The notes below the pieces were generated by a model. The model was not told the DNA's origin. It ran no database searches and saw only the letters and a program-made list of their open reading frames with translations. The position numbers and the translations under genes are program-made. From CAZKGE01 sp964636405 (GTDB lineage: Bacteria > Bacillota > Clostridia > Christensenellales > CAG-138), in contig CAZWSI010000013.1 in NCBI GenBank assembly GCA_964636405.1, positions 1 through 60,985 on the forward strand: 60,985 nucleotides of DNA, in the 5' to 3' direction. Position 1 is the first letter of the stretch. Each line of letters opens with the position of its first letter. Positions 52,145 through 60,523 of this stretch are shown here, in pieces.

Positions 52145-52622
52145 GTTCTGCCTCCTTCAGGCGCTTGGCAAGCTGCGCGCGCGCCCGCACAAGCTGGGTG
52201 CGCACAGTGCCGGGCTTCCGATGCAGAAGCCGCGCGATTTCGTCGGTCTGATAACCCTCGTAGTAGTAGAGATGGAGCACGCTCCGATACGGGGGCGCAA
52301 GCGCGCAAAGCGCCTCCGCAAGGCCCGTTTCCGCAGGCGCGGCAAAGGGGATATCCTCCGTAAGCGGGGCGCGCCTGCGAAACCACGCGCTGGTTACAAG
52401 CTTTTTGGCGCAGTTGATCGTAACGCGGAGGAGCCAGGCCTTCTGGTGCGCGGCGCTCTCAAAGGCGGGCGCGGCGCGGAAATAGCGGGCAAACACCTCC
52501 TGAAACACGTCGTCCGCGTCGCATTTTGCGCGCGTATAGGCATAGGCCAGCCGGTATACGGTATCGGCGTAGCAGGTTACCACCTGCTCGGGATCGCCGC
52601 AGGGCGCGGTGCTCATTTCCAT
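52137..52622 (-). CDS. ECF-type RNA polymerase sigma factor
   Basis: This 161-residue protein has a sigma region 2 (VYRLAYAYTRAKCDADDVFQEVF, split here as YAYTRAKCDADDVFQEVF) and region 4 (LAPPYRSVLHLYYYEGYQ, then TDEIARLLHRKPGTVRTQL). It is followed by, and overlaps, its DUF4179 anti-sigma factor. The ATG 52622 lies 12 bases after GGAGG, a long spacing, so another start is possible; the second Met is two codons later. Target promoters are not evident in the window. Confidence 0.9.
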   Translation of the reverse strand: MEMSTAPCGDPEQVVTCYADTVYRLAYAYTRAKCDADDVFQEVFARYFRAAPAFESAAHQKAWLLRVTINCAKKLVTSAWFRRRAPLTEDIPFAAPAETGLAEALCALAPPYRSVLHLYYYEGYQTDEIARLLHRKPGTVRTQLVRARAQLAKRLKEAEHV

Positions 52623-52701
52623 GCCGATGCTTCACCTCCTTTCACATAATACCCCGGAGCGCGTCCGCGCGCTACACGCGTCGAAAAAATGGCTGCCCAA
52701 A

Positions 52702-52762
52702 GAAAAAAGGCCGGACGGGCCATGGAAACCCGAGGCTCCCATTGCGCCGATCCGGCCGTGTC
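52702..52762 (-). terminator. Terminator of the small-gene cluster
   Basis: Minus-strand stem GGCCGGA/TCCGGCC with a long, internally paired loop, followed by TTTTTT. Confidence 0.65.
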
Positions 52763-52783
52763 GTTCCTTCTTATTTGCTTCGC

Positions 52784-52969
52784 TTAGGGCCGCCGCGCCT
52801 TGCGCGCCTTGTTGGGCGCGTCGCAGTTCCAGCAGCGCTCGCCCCGGTACCAACGCTCCGCGTCCTTGCCCCCGCGCACGCCCTCGTAGGCGACGGGCAG
52901 ATTGCGCGCGCCGTATGCGGCCAGCAGGCTTTCGGCTTCCGATATCAGTTTAAATTCACTCCGTTGCAT
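52784..52969 (-). CDS. Small protein of unknown function
   Basis: This 61-residue protein begins MQRSEFKLISEAESLLAAYG and has a Cys-x2-Cys pair near its end (ERCWNCDAPNKAR), so half a metal site is possible. The start 52969 has GGAG eight bases upstream. I do not recognise a family. It is the last gene of a minus-strand cluster that begins with a broken XRE/TPR regulator. Confidence 0.6.
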   Translation of the reverse strand: MQRSEFKLISEAESLLAAYGARNLPVAYEGVRGGKDAERWYRGERCWNCDAPNKARKARRP

Positions 52970-53098
52970 GGTTATATCTCCTATTGTCCCTAAAAATGGT
53001 TCCTTCAAGCGCTTGCAGGGCTCGCCCCGCGTCTTGTAAAGCGGCTCCGTGCCGCGATTCCTCGATCAGCCTTCGCTCCGCCGTATTGTGCGCATCAT
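52956..53098 (-). pseudogene. Possible small frameshifted ORF after the XRE/TPR gene
   Basis: An ATG ATG overlapping the XRE/TPR stop codon has AAAGGAGG seven bases upstream, but its frame stops after 10 codons. The neighbouring frame carries a protein-like stretch AERRLIEESRHGAALQDAGR that ends at 52956 and overlaps the next gene start by 14 bases. One missing base would join them into a 47-residue product. Evidence is only codon pattern and the ribosome binding site. Confidence 0.3.
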
Positions 53099-54209
53099 TT
53101 TGCAGCCTCCTTTGCGAAAGCCCCAGTTTCCTGCCGCACCTCGTCCCACAGGGCCAGCAGGGCCGAGGCCGTCTTCTCGTTGTTGTTCTTGGAAAGCGCC
53201 GGCCCAATGCCCTCCATGGCCGTTTCTCCGAAATCGTCAAAGCCCGTGGAGCCGGTTTTTCCGTAGTAGAAGCGCATCCCGGAAAAGCTGTAATCCGGCG
53301 CTTGGTCAAAGCGCGCCGCCGCGTCCCGTGCCTCGCGCAGATAGGCCCGCGCCGCCTCCATATCGCCCATCGAGCCGCACATATCCGCGCAGCCGGTGAG
53401 CAGGAGCACCGCCTCCCGGTTGAGGTAGGAGGGCACGCCCGGGCGCATCAGCCCCGCGATCGCGCCGCACAGCCAGGCAAGCGCGTCCCGCCCGGAGGCA
53501 TGGTCGCCCTTTGCATCGTACGCGTTTGCATACCCAATCACAATGCGCTGCAGCTCGGTCACACAGTGCACGAGCGCGTCGGAAAGATAGGGCAGCGCCT
53601 CGTCCGCCTTGCGCAGCTCCATGGCGAGGGTCAGGCCGATATCTGCGTTGTTCAGCCCGTCCGCGTTGTTTTGCCGCATCAGCTCCAGCGCCTTGTCGGT
53701 TTTGTTCATGCACAGGTAGAGGCTCGCGATGCGGTTGCGAATGGTCCACTCGTTGATGTGCTCGTCGGTATTCTGCGCGATGAGCTCGAGCGAGCGCTCA
53801 AAGAGCGCCAGCGCGCGGCGGTAGGATTTTGACAGCCCCGCTCCACGCCCTTCATGGAATATAGAATCGCGCTCTGAAACGTGACGTCGAAGGAATTGGG
53901 GTATTTTTGCAGCGCCTTTTCGGCCTCGTCGCTCGCCTCGTCAAAGCGCTTGGCGTTGCGCAGCACGCGGAAGCGCTCCACGGCCTGACCCATGCCGCCG
54001 CCGCGCCACTCATAGCCCAGCAGCACGTCCACGGAGGTTTCAAACAGGCCCGCCATGGCGACGATGAGGTTGATATCCGGCACGGACGCCTCCGTCTCCC
54101 ATTTGGAAACCGCCCCGACCGTAACGCCCAGCGCCTCGGCGAGCTGCTCCTGCGTCATTTTGCGTTCCTTGCGGAAAGCGCGTACGTTTTCTGCGATTCT
54201 GAGCTTCAT
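53095..54209 (-). pseudogene. XRE-family regulator with TPR-like repeats, frameshifted
   Basis: The N-terminus MKLRIAENVRAFRKERKMTQ, with EQLAEALGVTVGAVSKWE, is an XRE helix-turn-helix. It is followed by a helical repeat region (RFDEASDEAEKALQKYP) seen in clostridial XRE-TPR regulators. Near 53835-53842 the reading frame shifts by one base: beyond GVERG the continuation LSKSYRRALALFERSLEL is in another frame and runs to the stop at 53095. Restoring one base gives about 371 residues. The start 54209 has GGAGGAAG upstream. A real mutation or a sequence error would look the same. Confidence 0.8.
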
Positions 54210-54554
54210 AGGCTTCCTCCGCGTCTTGCTGACTTCTCCCACAGTATACCGTGTCTTTGCCGGCCGCAAAAGCGCTTGTATGGATAGACAGGAAAGATTT
54301 TTATCAACCGTCAGTAGAATTTACTGCCCTTCACCGTGCGCGGACTCGAATAAACGCGAATGTGGGATGGAAGGTTGCAAAAGATTGCAGAAACATGCAC
54401 AAATAATTGCAGAAACCGACGGAAGTTGTTGCAATTTTTAGCAATCCTGTATAACATTAGGATCGTTACGTTTCTTGATACGCGCGTCCGTGCTCCCATC
54501 ACGGTAATGAAGCCGACCTTTTCCCCCAACAAGCTTAAAGGAGGCCGCCGCTAC
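54210..54554. other. Divergent regulatory region between XRE and wHTH genes
   Basis: About 345 bases without a gene. The minus side has a -10 TATACT (54243-54248) for the XRE gene with a poor -35. The plus side has two direct repeats ATTGCAGAAAC at 54384-54394 and 54406-54416, exactly 22 bases apart, flanked by TTGCAA at 54375-54380 and 54429-54434. A promoter follows, with TTGTTG (54426-54431), 18-base spacer and TATAAC (54450-54455). The repeats look like operators for the small HTH protein. Confidence 0.5.
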
Positions 54555-54776
54555 ATGTCCGGGAAATCCTCTCCAACCGTAGAACGCACCATCATACGAT
54601 TGCTTCGGGACGGCCCGATGCTGCAAACGGATATCTCCGACCGTTTCTCCTTGTACGAGTATATGACGGTTCGGAAGACGCTGCACGATATGGCGCGGCG
54701 CAGCGTTGTGCACCGCGAAAAATACGGCTGCACCTATCGCGTACGGCTCCCGGGAAGCGGCGGACTCGCGCGCTGA
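54555..54776 (+). CDS. Small winged-helix DNA-binding protein
   Basis: This 73-residue protein reads as a minimal winged helix: VERTIIRLLRDGPM, LQTDISDRF, then LYEYMTVRKTLHDMARRSVV and a basic wing. AAAGGAGG lies 10 bases before the ATG. An upstream ATG (54510) without a ribosome binding site is less likely. Direct repeats upstream suggest it may regulate itself. A GC-rich hairpin overlaps its stop codon (54766-54785), followed by TTTTT, a likely terminator. I do not recognise a named family. Confidence 0.6.
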   Translation: MSGKSSPTVERTIIRLLRDGPMLQTDISDRFSLYEYMTVRKTLHDMARRSVVHREKYGCTYRVRLPGSGGLAR

Positions 54777-54800
54777 CGCGCGGCGCTTTTTCCGCCTCGG

Positions 54801-54832
54801 CAAAAGAAAACCGCAGGGCTATCCCCTGCGGC
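54801..54832 (-). terminator. Terminator of the iron alcohol dehydrogenase gene
   Basis: Minus-strand stem CCGCAGGG/CCCTGCGG, five-base loop, then TTTTCTTTT. Confidence 0.85.
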
Positions 54833-54852
54833 TTGCTTTGGGCTGCTTTTTG

Positions 54853-56034
54853 TCAGAGTTCCGCTTCTTCGCCGGAATAGACCGCGTTGAGCAGCCGCTC
54901 CATTTCAAAGGGCGTTACGGCGCGCGGGTTCGAGCCCGTGCAGGCGTCCTCCACCGCGCGCGCGGCAATTTGGGAAACCTTGCCGCGAAACTCCGTCTCG
55001 TCCACGCCAAACGCCTTGAGCGAGGAGGGGATGCCGAAGCGCTCGTTTAAGCCCTTCACGCGTTCGATCAGCCGCTCGGTCAGCGCCGCGTCGCTTTCCG
55101 CCTCGAGGCCCGCAAAGCGCGCGATTTCGCCATAACGGCGCAGCGCCCGCGCGTCCTTTGCGTTAAAGCGGATCACGTAGGGCAGGTACATGGCGTTGGC
55201 CAGCCCGTGCGGCACGTGCCCCGTGGAGAAGGCCGCGCCCGTTTTGTGCGCCATGGAATGCACAATGCCGAGCAGCGCGTTTGAAAACGCCATCCCCGCG
55301 AGGCACTGGGCATAATGCATGCGCTCGCGCGCGTCCTTGTCTCCCGCGTAGGAGGCGGGCAGGCTTTCCAGCGCCGTTTTGATGGCCTGCAGCGCCAGCG
55401 GATCGGTAAACGGGCCGCTTGCCGTGGATACGTATGCCTCGACGGCGTGCGTGAGCGCGTCCAAACCCGTGTGCGCGGCTAGCTGCGGGGGCATGGTTTC
55501 GGCAAGCGCCGGATCGACGATGGCGATATCGGGCGTAATGTGAAAATCCGCGAGCGGGTATTTCACGCCCGACGCGTAGTCCGTAATGACGGAAAACGCG
55601 GTCACCTCGGTGGCCGTGCCGCTGGTGGACGGGATGGCGATAAAGCGCGCCCTTTTGCGCAGCGCGGGGAAATGGAAGGGCACGGTCAGCGCCTCAAAGC
55701 TCGTATCCGGGTATTCGTAGAACACCCACATGGCCTTGGCCGCGTCGATGGGCGAGCCGCCGCCCAGGCCCACGATCCAGTCCGGCGCAAATTCCGCCAT
55801 GGCCTTCGCGCCCGCCATCACCGTTTCCACCGAGGGGTCGGGCTCCACGTTTTCAAACACCCGCGTCTCCATGCCCGCCGCCTCCAGCAGCTTCTCCGCC
55901 TGCGCAAGGAACCCGAAGCGCTTCATGGAGCCACCGCCCACGACGTTGAACGCGCGCTTGCCCTCCAGCTTTCCAAGCTGCTCGATGCTGCCCCTCCCGT
56001 AATAAATATCCCTCGGAACCGTAAATCTTGCCAT
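54853..56034 (-). CDS. Iron-containing alcohol dehydrogenase
   Basis: This 393-residue group III alcohol dehydrogenase has the nucleotide-binding GLGGGSPIDAAKAMW segment near 89-103. The predicted iron ligands are D192, H196, H259 and H273, in DALTHAVEAY and HSMAHKTGAAFSTGH, with the spacing of FucO/YqhD-type enzymes. The start 56034 has AGGAG upstream. It could be a butanol, 1,2-propanediol or related dehydrogenase; the substrate is not predictable. It stands alone, with a strong terminator. Confidence 0.93.
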   Translation of the reverse strand: MARFTVPRDIYYGRGSIEQLGKLEGKRAFNVVGGGSMKRFGFLAQAEKLLEAAGMETRVFENVEPDPSVETVMAGAKAMAEFAPDWIVGLGGGSPIDAAKAMWVFYEYPDTSFEALTVPFHFPALRKRARFIAIPSTSGTATEVTAFSVITDYASGVKYPLADFHITPDIAIVDPALAETMPPQLAAHTGLDALTHAVEAYVSTASGPFTDPLALQAIKTALESLPASYAGDKDARERMHYAQCLAGMAFSNALLGIVHSMAHKTGAAFSTGHVPHGLANAMYLPYVIRFNAKDARALRRYGEIARFAGLEAESDAALTERLIERVKGLNERFGIPSSLKAFGVDETEFRGKVSQIAARAVEDACTGSNPRAVTPFEMERLLNAVYSGEEAEL

Positions 56035-56338
56035 GCCGCTTCTCCTGCCCGCGCCCTTATTGGTGCTTTTTATAAGGAAGTATGCCGGAAAACGGCGCGT
56101 TCTATGCGCGCGTCCGCTCGCCCTCGCCCATGCGCGTTTTCCGCACCATGGACGCAAGCGGCAGACGCGCGCCGGCGACCGTCCTTTTGGAAAGAATACA
56201 GCCGCTGTCGGTCAGACGCCCAAGAGAGGTCATGTCGCCAGAACGCTTTTGCGGACAGTCCGCATGAACGGCGCGTGGCGCAAGCGCCGGCAGCGCCACG
56301 GCGGGAGGCTGACGCGCCCGCCGAAACGCCGCCGTTGA
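56035..56338. other. Intergenic region before the iron alcohol dehydrogenase gene
   Basis: No gene seen in about 304 bases. It holds a perfect palindrome GCGGACAGTCCGC at 56251-56263 and a hairpin GGCGGG/CCCGCC at 56300-56322 beyond the cupin gene stop. A clear promoter for the dehydrogenase is not visible. Confidence 0.4.
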
Positions 56339-56788
56339 TTATTTGTGCGCTTCCTCCGCATCCCGCTTTGTCATATGCACCGTGCCATGGGGATGCTGCG
56401 GCGGCGCATACACCGAGGACAGCTTAAGCGGGCAATCGCCCGTGTTGACGATGTTGTGCCAGGTTCCGGCCGGCACAAATACGGCAACATTCTCGTCCAT
56501 GCATTGCCGCGTATGCAAGCGCTCCCGGCAAGCGCCCATCATAACCAGGCCCTGCCCGGCCTCTACGCGGATGTATTGATCTGTGTCGGGATGCACCTCA
56601 ACGCCGACTTCACCGCTTATGGGAATGCACATAAGCGTCATTTGCAGATAGCAGCCCGTCCATGCGGCGGCACGGAAGGAACCGTTTTGCTTTGCCGCCT
56701 CGTTCACGTTCATTACATGCGGCGCGGGGCCGTAATCCGTTGGAAGCAAGCACCCGCATTTACCGCAACGATTTGGAGTATTACGCAT
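56339..56788 (-). CDS. Cupin-domain protein with N-terminal CxxC
   Basis: This 149-residue protein has a short cysteine-rich head (RCGKCGCLLP) that looks like a rubredoxin- or zinc-ribbon-like hook, and a cupin barrel with EVHPDTDQYIRVEAGQG and AGTWHNIVNTG, the two metal-binding histidine motifs. Such small cupins are often sugar isomerases or metal-dependent dioxygenases; the role here is unknown. The start 56788 has GGAG upstream. Confidence 0.85.
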   Translation of the reverse strand: MRNTPNRCGKCGCLLPTDYGPAPHVMNVNEAAKQNGSFRAAAWTGCYLQMTLMCIPISGEVGVEVHPDTDQYIRVEAGQGLVMMGACRERLHTRQCMDENVAVFVPAGTWHNIVNTGDCPLKLSSVYAPPQHPHGTVHMTKRDAEEAHK

Positions 56789-56923
56789 AGTCGTCTCCTT
56801 TATCCGTCAGTTCATGCTTCATCCTATTCCCATTCGGTCAAAAGTGTGTTTGGCGGAAAAAGCAAGTCAATAAAAAAGAAGCGCCGCACAATAAATTTAG
56901 GCATTTCCGCACCTTCGGTTCCT

Positions 56924-56952
56924 TTGCAATGACCGCGAGGGTCTGGTACACT
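56924..56952 (+). promoter_or_regulatory. Promoter of the membrane GGDEF gene
   Basis: TTGCAA (56924-56929), 17-base spacer, TACACT (56947-56952), 42 bases before the ATG. Confidence 0.6.
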
Positions 56953-56994
56953 CTTTATAAGGACGCGTCACCTTTTTCGAAAGGAGCCAACGCT

Positions 56995-58134
56995 ATGTCC
57001 AGCAGCGTGCTATACGCGGAGGTCAGCGTGGTCTGCATTGCTTTTTTGCTGCTTATCAGCATCAAAGCAAGCAAATGCATGTTTCTGCAATCTCAGCGCA
57101 GGGGCTTTCTTGCGGTCGCTATTTCGAACATGCTGCTCTTTGCGCTGGATGCCGTTTGGATTTTCGTGGACAGCAATATACTGTCGGTTTCGACAACGTG
57201 GAACTGGCTGCTCAACGGCGCCTATTATGCGCTCAGCGGGCTGCTCGGATATGTTTGGTTCTGTTACTCTGAAATGATTCAGCAATCCCGCTTTGTCAAA
57301 GATCGAAGATTCCGTATTGCGGCGCGTTTACCAGTCTTGGCGCTCGTCGTGTTAACGGTGCTTTCCTGTCGAAACCATCTGCTGTTCTATATCGATTCGA
57401 ACAACGTATACCATCGGGGGCCTGCCTATTCGCTCCAATTGGTGCTTGCCTATGGATATGTGCTGGTCACCGCGGCAAAAGCCTACATCCGTTCGTTTCA
57501 TGCGGAGGATTACCGCAGAAAGGCGGAATTGATATCCCTATCCACCTTTGTGATCCCCACCATTCTCTCCGGGGCGCTGCAGGTCGCATTCCCGCGCTAT
57601 CCCATTCTTTGCGTGGGCAGCATGCTCGGCATCCTGTATGTTTTCCTCACGCGGCAGGAGCAAATGGTTTCGCTCGACGCCTTAACGCAACTCAACAATC
57701 GGAACCAGTTGTTTCAGCATCTGTCCCTCAGGCTTAGCCGCGTTCAGGAGAACAGCGCGCTGTATCTGTTGATGCTGGATGTAAACAAGTTCAAGTCCAT
57801 CAACGATCAATATGGCCATACCGAAGGGGACCATGCGTTGCAAGTGATCGCCGATTGCCTGAAAAGGTCATGCAATCGGCGGAATTTCTTTATTTCCAGA
57901 TACGGCGGTGATGAATTTACGATCGTATGCGAACTGGACGCGAATCAAAAGATCGAGGAGGTCTGTGAACGCATCCATATGTCGGTCAGCCAGGCCGACG
58001 TTCCGTATCCGCTTTCCGTCAGCATGGGTTACGCAAAATATACGGAAAGCATCAAAACGCAGCAGGAGTTAATAGCCTTGGCCGATAAGGAATTATACAA
58101 GAACGAAAACGGACGCTCCAGCCCCGAGCGTTAA
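56995..58134 (+). CDS. Membrane diguanylate cyclase (GGDEF)
   Basis: This 379-residue protein has about six hydrophobic helices in the first 215 residues and a C-terminal GGDEF domain (about 225-375) with DALTQLNNRNQL, MLDVNKFKSINDQYGHTEGD and an intact RYGGDEFTIV. The RxxD inhibitory site is absent (RRNF at that place), so product inhibition at that site is not expected. The start ATG 56995 has AAAGGAG eight bases upstream. Base composition is lower in GC than most neighbours. It may sense a membrane or lipid-soluble signal. Confidence 0.93.
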   Translation: MSSSVLYAEVSVVCIAFLLLISIKASKCMFLQSQRRGFLAVAISNMLLFALDAVWIFVDSNILSVSTTWNWLLNGAYYALSGLLGYVWFCYSEMIQQSRFVKDRRFRIAARLPVLALVVLTVLSCRNHLLFYIDSNNVYHRGPAYSLQLVLAYGYVLVTAAKAYIRSFHAEDYRRKAELISLSTFVIPTILSGALQVAFPRYPILCVGSMLGILYVFLTRQEQMVSLDALTQLNNRNQLFQHLSLRLSRVQENSALYLLMLDVNKFKSINDQYGHTEGDHALQVIADCLKRSCNRRNFFISRYGGDEFTIVCELDANQKIEEVCERIHMSVSQADVPYPLSVSMGYAKYTESIKTQQELIALADKELYKNENGRSSPER

Positions 58135-58248
58135 GCGGCGCTCCGGGCTTCCTTGACGCCTGTTTTGTCCAACAGGCTTGAAAGGCGCGCGCATTTTTTG
58201 TTTTGGCATCAGCGTTCCGGCGTTTGCAGGGGCGGGGGCGCGCTGCTT

Positions 58249-58911
58249 TCAGCAGAAGCGCCAGCGCAGGCATTCCAGAAGAAGGTTGTACAGCCCGTGC
58301 GCGACGGTTACGGAAAGCAGGGTGCACGCCTCCGGGCGCTTTTCCTTGGGCAGGGAAAGCGCAAGGCCGATCAGCGCCGTGCAGGCAACCTGCAGCAGGC
58401 TCCGCGCGGAGAGATAATGATACGCGCCGAACGCGAGCGAGGAAAGCGCCGCCGTAAAAAAAGGCCCGAGCGCGGCGCGGCGAAGCTGCGCGTTCAAATA
58501 GCCCCGGAAAATCAGCTCCTCCGCCGGGCCGACCAGCAGCAGGAAGAACAGGCCATTTTGGAGCATAGCGGCGCGGCTTGGCGCGGCTGCGCCAAGAAAC
58601 TGCGTGGGCGCGAAGCCCGCAAGCAGCGGTACGCCCACAAAGAGCGCCGCCAGCGCAAGCGTCAGCAAAAGCCCCCACAAAAGCTGCGCGCCCACGCGCG
58701 AGCGGCGCAAGCCGAGCGCAAAGGGACCCACGCGCCCGGCGCGGCAGAGCGCAAGCCCCAGCGCGAAAAGCCCCAGATACCAAGCGGTGTTCCCCGCGCG
58801 CCCGGGCGCGGGCAAAAGGCGGCCCAGCAGCGCGGCTCCCGCCGTTTGCCATAAAAGCAGCGCTACAACCGCCCCCATGCAGTGCAAAAGGGCCCATTCC
58901 CGATCCTTCAT
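58249..58911 (-). CDS. CPBP-family intramembrane metalloprotease
   Basis: This 220-residue membrane protein has the CAAX-protease/bacteriocin-processing motifs EELIFR (PAEELIFRGYLNA), FGAYH and VAHGLYN on separate helices. Family members process prenylated or bacteriocin precursors, or are linked to immunity. No bacteriocin gene is visible nearby. No ribosome binding site precedes the ATG at 58911, and a promoter -10 box ends eight bases upstream of it, so the mRNA may be leaderless. Confidence 0.85.
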   Translation of the reverse strand: MKDREWALLHCMGAVVALLLWQTAGAALLGRLLPAPGRAGNTAWYLGLFALGLALCRAGRVGPFALGLRRSRVGAQLLWGLLLTLALAALFVGVPLLAGFAPTQFLGAAAPSRAAMLQNGLFFLLLVGPAEELIFRGYLNAQLRRAALGPFFTAALSSLAFGAYHYLSARSLLQVACTALIGLALSLPKEKRPEACTLLSVTVAHGLYNLLLECLRWRFC

Positions 58912-58918
58912 ACGCCAT

Positions 58919-58947
58919 ATTGTACGGATTTTGCGGCCAAAGCGCAA
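58919..58947 (-). promoter_or_regulatory. Promoter of the CPBP gene, possibly leaderless
   Basis: Minus-strand TTGCGC (58942-58947), 17-base spacer, TACAAT (58919-58924). Seven bases lie between the -10 box and the start codon, so transcription would begin at or next to the A of ATG. Confidence 0.55.
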
Positions 58948-58999
58948 GGCCCGCGCGCCGCGCGGGCGGTCGATGCCTTGCCGTGTCCGTATTTTAACG

Positions 59000-59028
59000 T
59001 TGCCTTTCGCCGCCGCATCTCCTATAAT
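59000..59028 (+). promoter_or_regulatory. Promoter of the GH3 gene
   Basis: TTGCCT (59000-59005), 17-base spacer, TATAAT (59023-59028), 28 bases before the ATG, back to back with the CPBP promoter. Confidence 0.7.
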
Positions 59029-59056
59029 CATGGTATCTTTTGTTTGAGGTGTCGGC

Positions 59057-60364
59057 ATGCTGAAGGACGCGTGGAAATGGATGGTCGCGACGCTCGCGGC
59101 TGCGGCGGTGCTTGTCGCGGGGCTCGCGTTGCTTTTCCGCGCCCTGCCGGAGCGCGGCGCGGCGCGGGAAACGCCCGCACCCCCGGCCGCCCTTACGGCG
59201 CAAGCAGCGGCAAATACTGCCGCGGCCGATACCCCCGCGCCCGACGGCACGGTCGCGCCGTCTCAAACGCCGCCGCCCGAGGCTGAGACGCCTTCCCCCA
59301 CGCCCACGGCCGCGCCGCTTGAAGCAAGCGCCCGCGCGGCGGAGTGGCTCTCCGTCATGACGCTGGAGGAAAAGCTCGGGCAGCTTGTGATGTTCGGCTT
59401 TTCCGGCACCGAAGCGCCCGGCGAGGCCTTTGCGGCGCTTTATGAGCGCTATCCCGTGGGCAACTATATTCTCTACGGCTCGAACATCGCGAGCGGCGAC
59501 AGCGACGGCGGCTTTGCGCGCGCCGCGCGCCTCACCGAAAGCATACGCGCCCTGACGCACACCGAGATTCCGCCGCTTGTCAGCATCGATGTGGAGGGCG
59601 GCTCCGTGGTGCGCTTCCGCTGGAGCCCGTGGCCCTCGTCGGCCCGCACGCTCGGCCGCCGCGACGATTCGGACGCGGCCCGCGCGCAGTTCTGCACAAT
59701 CGGCCTGCGCCTGCGTGAAACGGGCATCAATATGGACCTTGCACCCGTGCTCGACGTATCGGAAAACGCCATGCAAACGCCGCTGAAAACCCGTATTATC
59801 AGCGGCGACGAGCAGGTTGCCGCGCGCATCGGGAGCGCCTGCGTTATGGGATTGCGCGATGCGGCGTGCCTGTCGGTGGCCAAGCATTTCCCCGGCCACG
59901 GCGGAACGAGCGTGGATTCGCACGATACCACGCCCGTGGATACGCGCGCGGCCGAAACGATTCTTTCCTACGATATTCCGCCGTTCGCGGCTGCCGTGGA
60001 GGCGGGCGTGGACGCGGTGCTGGTCGCGCACATCTCCTACCCCGCGCTGGACGAAACGGATATCGCAAGCATGTCGGCTCCGATCATCACCGAGCTTTTG
60101 CGCGGCGAGCTCGGCTTTACGGGCCTTGTCGTAAGCGACGATTTCCGCATGGCGGGCCTTAGCGCCCGCTATGACCTTGCGGACGCGGCGGTGCGCTTTT
60201 TGCTCGCGGGCGGCGATCTCATCCTTTGCGGCGCGCAATCCGACAAGCAGGAAACGATTCTGGCCGCGCTTTATCAGGCCGCCGCCGACGGCGTGCTCAC
60301 AAATGCGCGCATCGACGAGAGCGTATACCGCATTCTGCTGAAAAAGGCGCAACTCGGCCTATAG
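59057..60364 (+). CDS. Glycoside hydrolase family 3 (beta-N-acetylglucosaminidase-like)
   Basis: This 435-residue protein has a membrane anchor or signal segment (about 10-28), a Pro/Ala/Thr linker to about 92, and a GH3 catalytic domain with LEEKLGQLVMFGF, SIDVEGGSVVRF, KHFPGHGGTSVDSHDTTP (the His-containing loop of NagZ-type enzymes) and the nucleophile aspartate in VVSDDFRMAG. NagZ-like enzymes release GlcNAc from peptidoglycan fragments, so this surface-anchored form may act in wall turnover together with the wall enzymes near 7-10 kb. The start has GAGGTG five bases upstream. Confidence 0.92.
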   Translation: MLKDAWKWMVATLAAAAVLVAGLALLFRALPERGAARETPAPPAALTAQAAANTAAADTPAPDGTVAPSQTPPPEAETPSPTPTAAPLEASARAAEWLSVMTLEEKLGQLVMFGFSGTEAPGEAFAALYERYPVGNYILYGSNIASGDSDGGFARAARLTESIRALTHTEIPPLVSIDVEGGSVVRFRWSPWPSSARTLGRRDDSDAARAQFCTIGLRLRETGINMDLAPVLDVSENAMQTPLKTRIISGDEQVAARIGSACVMGLRDAACLSVAKHFPGHGGTSVDSHDTTPVDTRAAETILSYDIPPFAAAVEAGVDAVLVAHISYPALDETDIASMSAPIITELLRGELGFTGLVVSDDFRMAGLSARYDLADAAVRFLLAGGDLILCGAQSDKQETILAALYQAAADGVLTNARIDESVYRILLKKAQLGL

Positions 60365-60415
60365 GCGCAAAGCCTGGAAGAAGGCGCGCGGAGGAGAGGG
60401 AAAGGTCGAAGCGCA

Positions 60416-60444
60416 TTGACAATTCCCCGAAAGCTGTAGATAAT
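60416..60444 (+). promoter_or_regulatory. glnS promoter
   Basis: TTGACA (60416-60421), 17-base spacer, GATAAT (60439-60444). The leader of about 75 bases is too short for a T-box. Confidence 0.7.
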
Positions 60445-60523
60445 AAGGAAAGCAAACGCGGGAATGCGCCGCGCGGTTTTTGCGCGCCGCCGTCCCCCGG
60501 ACAAAGGAAGGGTTCTTGATTTT

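Noticed and set aside
60445..60523. T-box leader upstream of glnS
   Set aside because: No T-box sequence and no room for the stem I/antiterminator structure.
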